From 1-14-2-50-31-20 sp965370315 (GTDB taxonomy: Bacteria; Bacteroidota; Ignavibacteria; Ignavibacteriales; Melioribacteraceae), in assembly GCA_965370315.1 (NCBI GenBank), contig CBDUTO010000056.1, forward strand, positions 1 to 26,088: DNA of 26,088 nt. Direction: 5' to 3'. Positions within the stretch are counted from its first letter, which is position 1. Each line of letters opens with the position of its first letter. Positions 7,615 through 13,948 of the stretch are shown here, piece after piece. A program made the position numbers and the translations under genes. The notes under the pieces are model-generated. The model did no database searches. It saw nothing but the letters and a program-made list of their open reading frames with translations, and was not told the DNA's origin.

Positions 7615-7639
7615 TATTATGCAAAGAAAAGCAATTGTG

Positions 7640-9112
7640 ATGAGAAAAATAATAATTTTAATCGGCGTGATACTGATATTAATTTCATGTAGTACTGAAA
7701 CTAAGAATTTAGACCAATTAATTCATAATGGTGAATTCTCAGAAGCCATTAAAATAATTGAATTGCAACTACAGAAAAAAGCAACATTGTCAATTAATGA
7801 AACTAATAAATTGCAAGCAAAATTAAATGATTTGTTAGCAGTAAAAAGAGAATATATTTTAACTTATGCTGAAGTATATAAAAAGTTAAAAATGAAAATT
7901 ACTGATTTATCAGAACTTGATATGGATAATTGGACTAAAGACTACAGTCTTGAATACTACCTGATTGATGGTGAAAACAAATATTATAAGCTCTGTATCT
8001 TTAATCTCTTTAAAGTTAACAAAGAGGCTGCTAAACGTGCAAATATTACTAATAATGACACTTATGATGCTTCCATATATCCGCTTGAAACAATTGCTTG
8101 GTTTGATAGAGATTCAATATTATCAAAAAAAATTAATGTTGCGTTTAGTTATTTTCAAGAAATTGGACATTTAGATGATAAATCATTGCTAAGAGCTTGG
8201 ATTCCGTACGTTAGAGATAATAAGTTTCAATCGAATATCAAAGTAGTTCACTCAAGTATTAGCGATATAATATTTCCGAAAAAAGATAATTTAAAATCAA
8301 TGATCTATTTCGAAAAGGTGATAGATAAATCGTATAATTCAGATGCTGAATGGGAAAAGTATATCTCAAACCCATCGCAGACTTGGATAAGTCCAATGGA
8401 AAGACCTGCATCAATTAACGATCCTACCTTTGTGTGTCAGTTCATTTATGAGTATGAATCTAAAAGCTATTACAATATTGTAAACCCCAGTGAGATTAAA
8501 CCTTACAATACTTCAGGTCATGATTATCAAAAGTACACTACCGAAACAGAGCAAAGAAAATTTACACCATATTTGAAAAAATTATCTCAAAATATAATTG
8601 GTAATGAAACGAACAATTATCTGAAAGCAAAGAAAATATATGAGTGGATTTGTAAAAATATAAATTGGACTAACCCTAAAGCTGTAATGGGAAATTATGC
8701 GGAATATACAGCGAAATATAAGCGTGGGGATTGTGGTGCAAAATCCAACATATTTATTTCCCTTTGCCGACTAAATAAAATACCTGCAAGAAGTCAAGGA
8801 GGATGGTTAATTCGCCCTGAAGGAGCTCATGCACAACATACCTGGGCTCAAGTATATTTTGAACCATATGGTTGGATTCCTGTAGATGCAACCTTTGGTG
8901 TTAGACTTATCAATAATGAAGATGACAGACTTAAGTATTTCTATTTTGGAAATTGCACTCCACATCACCTGATTATTTATGATGATGATTCAAGTCTTTA
9001 TCCAAAAAAAGAGTTTAATTGTATTTATGGTGGAGGTTCACAGTTAGGTGCTTTTGAATGGGAAGGTGGAGATCTTGAACCGAATGTAAAAATTAGTTCT
9101 AATGTTGAGTAA
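7640..9112 (+). CDS. Lipoprotein with a transglutaminase-like (papain-fold) protease domain
   Basis: Longer in-frame starts exist, including an ATG at 7619. I chose 7640 because MRKIIILIGVILILISCSTE is a textbook lipoprotein signal with lipidated Cys17. The 490-residue product has an uncharacterised helical and mixed N-terminal half (about 25-290). The transglutaminase-like core runs about 300-470: YLKAKKIYEWICKNINWT, KYKRGDCGAKSNIFISLCRL (Cys365), IPARSQGGWLIRPEG, AHAQHTWAQVYF (His400) and GWIPVDATFG (Asp416). The Cys-His-Asp triad in the G-D-C, H-x-W and D-A-T contexts is intact, so it is probably an active thiol hydrolase, either protease or crosslinking type, anchored to a periplasm-facing membrane. 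Its start lies 25 bp after the Kelch gene. The substrate is unknown; the partner could be the Kelch propeller. Confidence 0.85.
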   Translation: MRKIIILIGVILILISCSTETKNLDQLIHNGEFSEAIKIIELQLQKKATLSINETNKLQAKLNDLLAVKREYILTYAEVYKKLKMKITDLSELDMDNWTKDYSLEYYLIDGENKYYKLCIFNLFKVNKEAAKRANITNNDTYDASIYPLETIAWFDRDSILSKKINVAFSYFQEIGHLDDKSLLRAWIPYVRDNKFQSNIKVVHSSISDIIFPKKDNLKSMIYFEKVIDKSYNSDAEWEKYISNPSQTWISPMERPASINDPTFVCQFIYEYESKSYYNIVNPSEIKPYNTSGHDYQKYTTETEQRKFTPYLKKLSQNIIGNETNNYLKAKKIYEWICKNINWTNPKAVMGNYAEYTAKYKRGDCGAKSNIFISLCRLNKIPARSQGGWLIRPEGAHAQHTWAQVYFEPYGWIPVDATFGVRLINNEDDRLKYFYFGNCTPHHLIIYDDDSSLYPKKEFNCIYGGGSQLGAFEWEGGDLEPNVKISSNVE

Positions 9113-9189
9113 GTAAGAGAATAGCCAAAACCATTAACAAGTGAATTAAAAGCAAAAAATATTAAGAATATAAAAAAGGACTAATGTTT
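9113..9189. other. Short spacer before the decayed PD40 copy
   Basis: AT-rich spacer between the transglutaminase gene and the PD40 remnant. An A-rich, GGA-containing stretch just before 9190 looks like the old ribosome binding site of the remnant. Nothing else is seen. Confidence 0.3.
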
Positions 9190-9485
9190 ATGAAAAAGGA
9201 TTACTACTAATTATTCTGTTTCTAATTGTCAAATTTTCATTTGGACAGCAATTCACAAACCTAAAAGGAGATTATCTTGGTCAAACTCCTCCTGGAGCAA
9301 CACTTGTAGTTTTCGCTCCTGGAATTATCTCGACTAATAGTACAATTGAACATGGTTCCCCAACGTTTTCACCTGATGGTAAGTATCTGTTTTTCACACG
9401 CTGGGTAGCCAGTGGAAACGAGGACGTTATGTGGGTAAGTGCAAAAATTATTGATCGATTAAAAGAAAAAAGTATGGTGAAATGA
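9190..9485 (+). pseudogene. Shrunken mosaic PD40 gene with a start-proximal frameshift
   Basis: The ATG at 9190 is followed by five A residues where the paralog at 2222 has six; in that frame a stop comes at the seventh codon. Shifting by one base gives a clean frame of about 95 codons to the TGA at 9485: GLLLIILFLIVKFSFGQ (signal peptide like 2222), then GDYLGQTPPGATLVVFAPGI and IEHGSPTFSPDG (like the N-terminus of 4472), joined directly to KYLFFTRWVASGNEDVMWVS and AKIIDRLKEK (like the last blade of 4472). All middle blades are missing. The junction falls on the recurring S-P-D-G turn, consistent with recombination between the first and last PD40 repeats. No in-frame ATG precedes the long frame, so it is probably not translated as is. 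Confidence 0.8.
9228..9253 (+). repeat. 26-bp direct repeat, copy 2 (first copy 2261-2286)
   Basis: Identical by eye to 2261-2286 and lying in the signal-peptide region of the decayed PD40 copy. Together with the C-terminal likeness to the 4472 gene it marks this remnant as a mosaic of two paralogs. Confidence 0.85.
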
Positions 9486-9617
9486 TAAAGCAGTACATAC
9501 AATGTAGATGAATAAGAGCCGAAATTACAGAAAATCCAAGGATTGCAGTTAGCTACTATTCCTACACGAACCATTGTGTGTGGTGCAAATAAGTATAAAA
9601 ACTAAATTGGAGTAAGA
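9486..9617. other. Intergenic spacer before the amidohydrolase gene
   Basis: No gene or strong structure seen. The final bases carry GGAG about 8 nt before the ATG at 9618, a good ribosome binding site that fixes that start. Confidence 0.4.
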
Positions 9618-10439
9618 ATGATCATAGATGGACATGCACATGCTTCTGGCGACTTTCTTGAATCTAAAAGTATTATTGACAATCTGGATAAATCTGGAGT
9701 GAATAAAGTAATACTTGTCCCTGGGGAATTAGAAAGTTCGAAAAACTACTTTTTACCAAATTTAGCAAGACTGTTTCCTAAACATAATGTTGTAAAAATT
9801 ACAAATCTGTTAACCAAATTTATAATTGGAATTATGGGGACTGTTAAGCAAATCCCAAAAGGAAATGAGCATGTATATAATTTAACCCACAGAACAAATG
9901 GAAGAGTGATTCAGTTCGTTTGGATTACTCAGCAAATGAAAAATCCTACTGAATATTTAAATGAAAAATTTAAAGAATGGAATTTTAAGGGCGTAAAACT
10001 TCACCAGTGTTGGGATAATTATTCTATTAATTCAGATTTTTTCAAAATGGTTGCTGAGTGGACAGAAAAAAAGGACTTACCCTTGTTTATTCATTTGTAC
10101 TCCGATGAAGATGTGAAACAACTTATTAGATACAAAAAGGAGCATCCAAAGTTAAAAATAATTATTGCCCATTTATTTGGATTAGAAATATTTATAGAAC
10201 ATAACTACAAAGATGAAAATCTATATTTTGACACATCGACAATACAACTCACATCGACTAAAAGATTCATGGATGCAATTTTATTTGTAGGGGCAACAAA
10301 TATTACATTTGGAACTGACACACCATATGGGAAAAATAATTTACAGAGAAATTTAGAGAGGATTAAAATTCTTGATATTTCAGCTGAGGAAAAGGATTTA
10401 ATACTTGGCGAAAACATGAAACACTTATTAAAAATCTAA
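9618..10439 (+). CDS. Metal-dependent amidohydrolase (amidohydrolase_2-type TIM barrel)
   Basis: The 273-residue protein has no signal peptide and is probably cytoplasmic. It begins MIIDGHAHASG, giving the H-x-H metal ligands (His6, His8) at the end of the first barrel strand. Other expected sites appear in order: GVKLHQCWDNY (His129), PLFIHLYSDED (His159), IIIAHLFGLE (His185) and the catalytic-Asp context FGTDTPYGKNN (Asp234). It ends ILGENMKHLLKI, matching the usual I-x-G-x-N-x-x-x-L-L tail of the PF04909 family. Family members hydrolyse or decarboxylate small cyclic or carboxylated substrates; the actual substrate cannot be read. The length is slightly short but complete. It is the last plus-strand gene before the convergent kinase gene. 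A GGAG site lies 5' of the start. Confidence 0.87.
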   Translation: MIIDGHAHASGDFLESKSIIDNLDKSGVNKVILVPGELESSKNYFLPNLARLFPKHNVVKITNLLTKFIIGIMGTVKQIPKGNEHVYNLTHRTNGRVIQFVWITQQMKNPTEYLNEKFKEWNFKGVKLHQCWDNYSINSDFFKMVAEWTEKKDLPLFIHLYSDEDVKQLIRYKKEHPKLKIIIAHLFGLEIFIEHNYKDENLYFDTSTIQLTSTKRFMDAILFVGATNITFGTDTPYGKNNLQRNLERIKILDISAEEKDLILGENMKHLLKI

Positions 10440-10603
10440 AAACTAGTAGAGGTAGCACTCGTTAGAAAAACCTAAATAGAAAGAATGGTACAGAATTGAA
10501 TTCTCATTCTAATAAATACATTTCATTCGTTCTTTATTCTGTTGAGAAATTGATGGGATTTGTATTTTAAAAATGTAGATTTTAGCGAAAAGAAAATGAA
10601 AAG
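10440..10603. other. Convergent intergenic region
   Basis: Spacer between the tail of the amidohydrolase gene and the tail of the minus-strand kinase gene. It holds one weak hairpin (10482-10510) and otherwise only AT-rich sequence. Confidence 0.4.
10482..10510. terminator. Weak bulged hairpin, possible bidirectional terminator
   Basis: AGAATG pairs with CATTCT, and inside it AGAA pairs with TTCT across a small loop, with a GTAC bulge on one side. It lies between two convergent genes, where a bidirectional terminator is expected, but the stem is AT-rich and no clean T-run follows. Low confidence. Confidence 0.25.
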
Positions 10604-11941
10604 TTATAATCGTATTGTAAATGTAGTTCCGCTATTTAGTTTAGAAGAGACTTTAATGCTTCCTTTGTGAGCACGTATAATTTGTCGTGATAGACTTAAA
10701 CCAATTCCAGAACCACTCTGTTTAGTACTAAAAAATGGGATAAATATTTTTTCTTGCACCTCTTTACTTATTCCTTTTCCATTATCTTTAATATGTATGC
10801 TGGTTCTTCCAGAAATATCTTTAAATGCTGTTAAGTCTATTGTTGGTTCGTCTGTAGTGCTTGTTGCATGAATTGAGTTAATAAGTAGATTAATCAAAAC
10901 TTGTTCCAACAAATCAACATCAGCAGTAATTATAAGCTCCTCGGGTATAATGTTAACTGAAAAAGTAATTCCATTTTCTGAAAACTTTTTCTCCAATAAT
11001 TGACTTAATCTACTAAAGAGTATATTGATTTTAAATGGTTGAAAATTTGGTTTTGGAATTTTTGTTAGGCTTCTATATTTATCAACAAAATTGATTAGTC
11101 CTTCACTACGTCTCTGTATAGTTGAAACAGCACTCTTAATATCCGCAAGTGATTCCTCATCTTGTTGCTCTTTAATTTCTGATGAATCATCTAACATTTT
11201 TGTAACAGTTCCAGCCAGTGAAGATATAGGAGTAATGGAATTCATTATTTCGTGAGTTAAAACTCCAATTAACTTTTGCCAAGCCTCCATCTCATTCTCT
11301 TCAAGTTCCCCTTTAATATCTTGAAGAGATATCAATTTATACCACTCGGTTCTTAGCTTGAACTCCTTTGCAGAAACAATCATTTGAACAGAATCAAAAT
11401 CAAAATTCAATTCAACAATTTTTCGCTCACCATTATTAGCATTGAGCAGCATATCACCAAAATTATTGCCAAGTTTATTTAGTGATTTTACTTTATTTAA
11501 GTATTTAATTTTAAGAAACTTTTTTGCCGATTCATTTATAAAATCAACATCTCCATTCTCCTTTATAGCAATTAACCCAATTCCAACATGTTGCATAACC
11601 GTTAGTAAATATTGGTAATGCTCTTCTTTGTCAATACGTATTTTTTGGAACTTATCAATAATTTCATTAAATGTTGAGTGGAGCTCATTGAATGATTTAT
11701 CATAAGATTTTCGGTAAAAGGATTGTGAGAAATCGGAGTGAACAATGCCAAGCAAAAATTGTGAAAGTTCTCTATTTGTAGTATCCACAAGCTTAAACAA
11801 TGAATATATTTGATAAATTATCAGAGGGAATACTAATAACGAAATTAATAATTGGTCGGCAAAAAGGAAAAAGAAAAAAAGAGAAATGTATGTTGTTAAA
11901 AGAACTATTTGAATTATGCTTTTAAATCGAAAATTTTTCAT
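10604..11941 (-). CDS. Membrane-bound PAS sensor histidine kinase (NtrY/NtrB-like)
   Basis: I start at the ATG at 11941, 1 nt after the regulator stop codon, and not at an in-frame TTG at 11953. The 445-residue protein has two N-terminal membrane helices (about 8-27 and 30-50) with almost no periplasmic loop, so it may sense within the membrane or through a partner. A PAS-like domain follows at about 105-195 (QHVGIGLIAIKENGDVDFIN). The dimerisation helix has the phosphoacceptor in GVLTHEIMNSITPISSL (His230). The ATPase domain shows the N box (QVLINLLINSIHA), the G1 box DNGKGIS, the F box IFIPFFSTK and the G2 box GSGIGLSLSRQI. The H-E-I-M-N-S-I-T-P context is typical of kinases paired with NtrC-type regulators, and the upstream regulator is exactly that. 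It probably phosphorylates that regulator in response to envelope stress. Confidence 0.92.
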   Translation of the reverse strand: MKNFRFKSIIQIVLLTTYISLFFFFLFADQLLISLLVFPLIIYQIYSLFKLVDTTNRELSQFLLGIVHSDFSQSFYRKSYDKSFNELHSTFNEIIDKFQKIRIDKEEHYQYLLTVMQHVGIGLIAIKENGDVDFINESAKKFLKIKYLNKVKSLNKLGNNFGDMLLNANNGERKIVELNFDFDSVQMIVSAKEFKLRTEWYKLISLQDIKGELEENEMEAWQKLIGVLTHEIMNSITPISSLAGTVTKMLDDSSEIKEQQDEESLADIKSAVSTIQRRSEGLINFVDKYRSLTKIPKPNFQPFKINILFSRLSQLLEKKFSENGITFSVNIIPEELIITADVDLLEQVLINLLINSIHATSTTDEPTIDLTAFKDISGRTSIHIKDNGKGISKEVQEKIFIPFFSTKQSGSGIGLSLSRQIIRAHKGSIKVSSKLNSGTTFTIRL

Positions 11942-11942
11942 A

Positions 11943-13322
11943 TTACAAACCAAATTTTTCCATACGCCTGTATAGCGATGTTCGAGTTAAACCTAAATCA
12001 TTAGCTGCTTTTGTAATATTACCTTTATTCTTTTTGATTACTTCTCTAATTACTTCTCTTTCAATTTCCTCTAAATTATAATTATCAAATGTTACTTTCT
12101 CATTGTTTGTTTTTTCGTTTGCCGAGAAGAAAAAATCGTGAGGTTGCAGTATATCAGATTCACTTAAAATCACACACCGTTCTATCGAATGTTCTAATTC
12201 CCTAACATTGCCTGGCCAAGAATGATGTAATATTTTTTTAACAGCAGTTTCCCCAATAGTCAATTGGGGTTTGTTATATTTACGTTTATAGATTTCCAAA
12301 AAGTATTCTGCAAGCAATGGAATATCCTCAGATCTATCGCGCAATGGAGGTATGTGGATTTCCACAGTATTAATTCTATACATTAAATCCTGACGAAAGA
12401 TGTTTTCATTTATCATCTGATTTAAATCCCGATTTGAAGCACAGACTAATCTAATATCTATTGGAATTACTTTGTTTGAGCCAACTCTTGAGATAGATCT
12501 GTTCTGAAGTACCGAGAGCAATTTTACTTGAAGTCCCATAGAGAGATTGCTAATTTCATCAAGAAATATTGTTCCACCAGAAGCAGTTTCAAATCTTCCA
12601 GCACGATTTTCTTTGGCATCTGTAAAAGCTCCTTTAGTGTGACCAAATAATTCACTTTCAAATAATGAAGATGAGATTGCACCCATATCAACATTGATGA
12701 AAACATCATCTGCTCTTTGCGATTGACGATGAATAGCACGCGCTACCAGTTCTTTTCCAGTTCCATTTTCACCGAGGATTAAAACATTAGCATCTGTTCT
12801 GGCTACCTTTTCTATCGTTGCAAAAACCTCTCTCATTGGAGAAGAGGTTCCAATAATTTCATGAAATTTTGTGTCCAGGTCTGCACTCAGGTGTTTTTGT
12901 CTTGAGCGAATTAAATTTAATTCATTTCGCGATTCTCTTAATTTTACAGCGGCTGCAAATGTTGCAATAAATTTTTCATTTTGCCATGGCTTGAGAATAA
13001 AATCGGTTGCACCTTCTTTAATTGTTTTTACTGCTGTTTCCACATCGCCATAGGCGGTTATTAAAATAACCACAGCACTTGGATCTATTTTTATAATTTC
13101 TTTTAACCAATATATCCCCTCTTGCCCACTCGTAATATCTTGAGTAAAATTCATATCAAGAAAAATTACATCGTAGTTTTCACTATTAATTAATTGTGGA
13201 ATTAACTCGGGGTTTTGCTCAGTATGAATTGTTTTAACGTAAGATTTTAAAAGGAGCTTCGCAGCTAATAGCACATCTTCATTGTCATCAACTATTAAAA
13301 CCCTTTCACAAATTCTTTTCAT
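11943..13322 (-). CDS. NtrC-family sigma-54-dependent response regulator
   Basis: The 459-residue protein has three domains. The receiver (about 6-125) has acidic residues VDDNED, phosphoacceptor Asp56 in IFLDMNF and Lys110 in ILKPW. The AAA+ domain (about 155-395) has Walker A GENGTGKE (184-191), a sigma-54 contact loop reading GAFTDA (231-236) where GAFTGA is usual, Walker B TIFLDEI (251-257) and arginine-finger-region motifs such as FRQDLMYRINTVEIHIPPLR. The C-terminal Fis-type helix-turn-helix (about 415-459) reads NITKAANDLGLTRTSLYRRM. It should activate sigma-54 promoters when phosphorylated by the kinase 1 nt downstream. The enhancer-like dyads at 13566-13602 and the sigma-54-like promoter at 13662-13676, in the divergent region before the efflux operon, are its probable target. 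Confidence 0.93.
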   Translation of the reverse strand: MKRICERVLIVDDNEDVLLAAKLLLKSYVKTIHTEQNPELIPQLINSENYDVIFLDMNFTQDITSGQEGIYWLKEIIKIDPSAVVILITAYGDVETAVKTIKEGATDFILKPWQNEKFIATFAAAVKLRESRNELNLIRSRQKHLSADLDTKFHEIIGTSSPMREVFATIEKVARTDANVLILGENGTGKELVARAIHRQSQRADDVFINVDMGAISSSLFESELFGHTKGAFTDAKENRAGRFETASGGTIFLDEISNLSMGLQVKLLSVLQNRSISRVGSNKVIPIDIRLVCASNRDLNQMINENIFRQDLMYRINTVEIHIPPLRDRSEDIPLLAEYFLEIYKRKYNKPQLTIGETAVKKILHHSWPGNVRELEHSIERCVILSESDILQPHDFFFSANEKTNNEKVTFDNYNLEEIEREVIREVIKKNKGNITKAANDLGLTRTSLYRRMEKFGL

Positions 13323-13416
13323 AAATAAATCCGTCTAATAAATAGTTATAGATAACAAAATTTATTCCATGCCAATTTTAGCGGCTACTACTGCAATTAT
13401 ACTTTGTTCTTAGTCA

Positions 13417-13491
13417 TGTCATTCCCACATGATCTTAGTGGGAATCTTTCGATATTCAGTAGATTTCCGATTAAAGCATTCGGAAATGACA
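13417..13491. repeat. Inverted-repeat element R1 (TGTCATT...AATGACA)
   Basis: TGTCATT at the left end pairs with AATGACA at the right end. Inside are two further hairpins: TTCCCAC with GTGGGAA, and ATTTCCGA with TCGGAAAT. The design of short TGTCAT-type ends around a row of small stems is shared with R2 and R3, so this is one member of a dispersed non-coding repeat family. No coding sequence. Confidence 0.7.
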
Positions 13492-13565
13492 GCAACATCT
13501 TAAAAGATGTATGGAATGTCTATTGAAAAATGATGAATAGTTAGCATATAAATATAGAGATCACA

Positions 13566-13602
13566 TGTTCGTTTTCGTACACTAATGTAACGAAAGCGGA
13601 CA
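13566..13602 (+). promoter_or_regulatory. Tandem dyad, candidate enhancer sites for the NtrC-type regulator
   Basis: Two adjacent sites of form TGTnCG-N4-CGnACA are seen: TGTTCGTTTTCGTACA at 13566-13581, and TGTAACGAAAGCGGACA at 13586-13602 (one extra base in its left half). Read together they also form an imperfect inverted repeat of each other. Paired dyads about 60-100 bp upstream of a GG/GG -24/-12 promoter match the normal geometry of NtrC-family activation. Binding by the neighbouring regulator is inferred. Confidence 0.6.
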
Positions 13603-13661
13603 GTTTTTACAATATCAAAATAGGAATTCTTCTAAATCTTAATAAAAGGATATATCTATCT

Positions 13662-13676
13662 CGGCACAGTTTTTGG
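13662..13676 (+). promoter_or_regulatory. Sigma-54-like promoter of the efflux operon
   Basis: The sequence CGGCACAGTTTTTGG fits the -24/-12 pattern TGGCAC-N5-TTGC with two mismatches: GGCAC is intact at -24, the spacing from GG to the -12 pair is the required 10 nt, and -12 reads TTGG, not TTGC. The presumed transcription start is near 13688, giving a leader of about 260 nt before the adaptor ATG. Orientation is toward the efflux genes. Confidence 0.5.
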
Positions 13677-13756
13677 TCTACAGCATTAGATTTTATGGCT
13701 GAGTTCTAATTAAGACAGCAAATTATACTCCGTAATATTTGTAGTATAAATTTCAA

Positions 13757-13855
13757 TGTCATTTCGAAATGAGCTGTTTTATAACGATTGAGAAATCTTC
13801 TACTATTCACGAGATTTCTCACACCCGAGAAACTACATCGGGGTTCGAAATGACA
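13757..13855. repeat. Inverted-repeat element R2 with perfect 12-bp ends
   Basis: TGTCATTTCGAA at 13757-13768 is the exact reverse complement of TTCGAAATGACA at 13844-13855. Inside, GAGAAATC (13790-13797) pairs with GATTTCTC (13813-13820). The whole 99-bp element can fold into one branched hairpin. It belongs to the same family style as R1 and R3 and lies in the probable leader of the efflux operon. Confidence 0.85.
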
Positions 13856-13901
13856 GCATTATTTGTTTTTTGATAAAACAACAAATAAATAATGCTGTCA
13901 T
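13850..13901 (+). promoter_or_regulatory. Long leader hairpin overlapping the right end of R2
   Basis: ATGACAGCATTATTTGTT (13850-13867) pairs with the segment at 13880-13901, which ends AATAATGCTGTCAT and has a 4-nt insertion (an AAAT duplication) in its arm. The loop is about 12 nt. The left arm uses ATGACA, which is also the right terminus of R2, so the two hairpins cannot both form fully. The structure ends 47 nt before the adaptor ATG. There is no T-run, so it is not a simple terminator. Confidence 0.6.
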
Positions 13902-13948
13902 AGTTAGACCTTAGCCGATTTTATTTAATGATTTGGAAAAACAGCTTT

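Larger units (their letters stand above)
13323..13948. other. Divergent regulatory region with two inverted-repeat elements and a long leader
   Basis: This 626-bp gap between the regulator (minus) and the efflux adaptor (plus) contains no gene. In order it holds inverted-repeat element R1 (13417-13491), a tandem activator-type dyad (13566-13602), a sigma-54-like promoter (13662-13676), inverted-repeat element R2 (13757-13855) and a long hairpin (13850-13901) just before the adaptor start. If transcription starts near 13688, R2 and the hairpin are part of the mRNA leader. Confidence 0.7.

Noticed and set aside
7526..7639. Longer start for the transglutaminase lipoprotein
   Set aside because: The 5' extension overlaps the Kelch gene, and the lipoprotein signal begins at 7640. 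The ATG at 7619 cannot be fully excluded.
11942..11953. TTG start of the histidine kinase overlapping the regulator stop
   Set aside because: The ATG at 11941, 1 nt after the regulator stop, gives the natural N-terminus; the TTG adds only four residues.
13850..13901. Rho-independent terminator before the efflux operon
   Set aside because: The stem is AT-rich, lacks a T-run on either strand in the right place and lies in the presumed leader; a regulatory hairpin or repeat end fits better.
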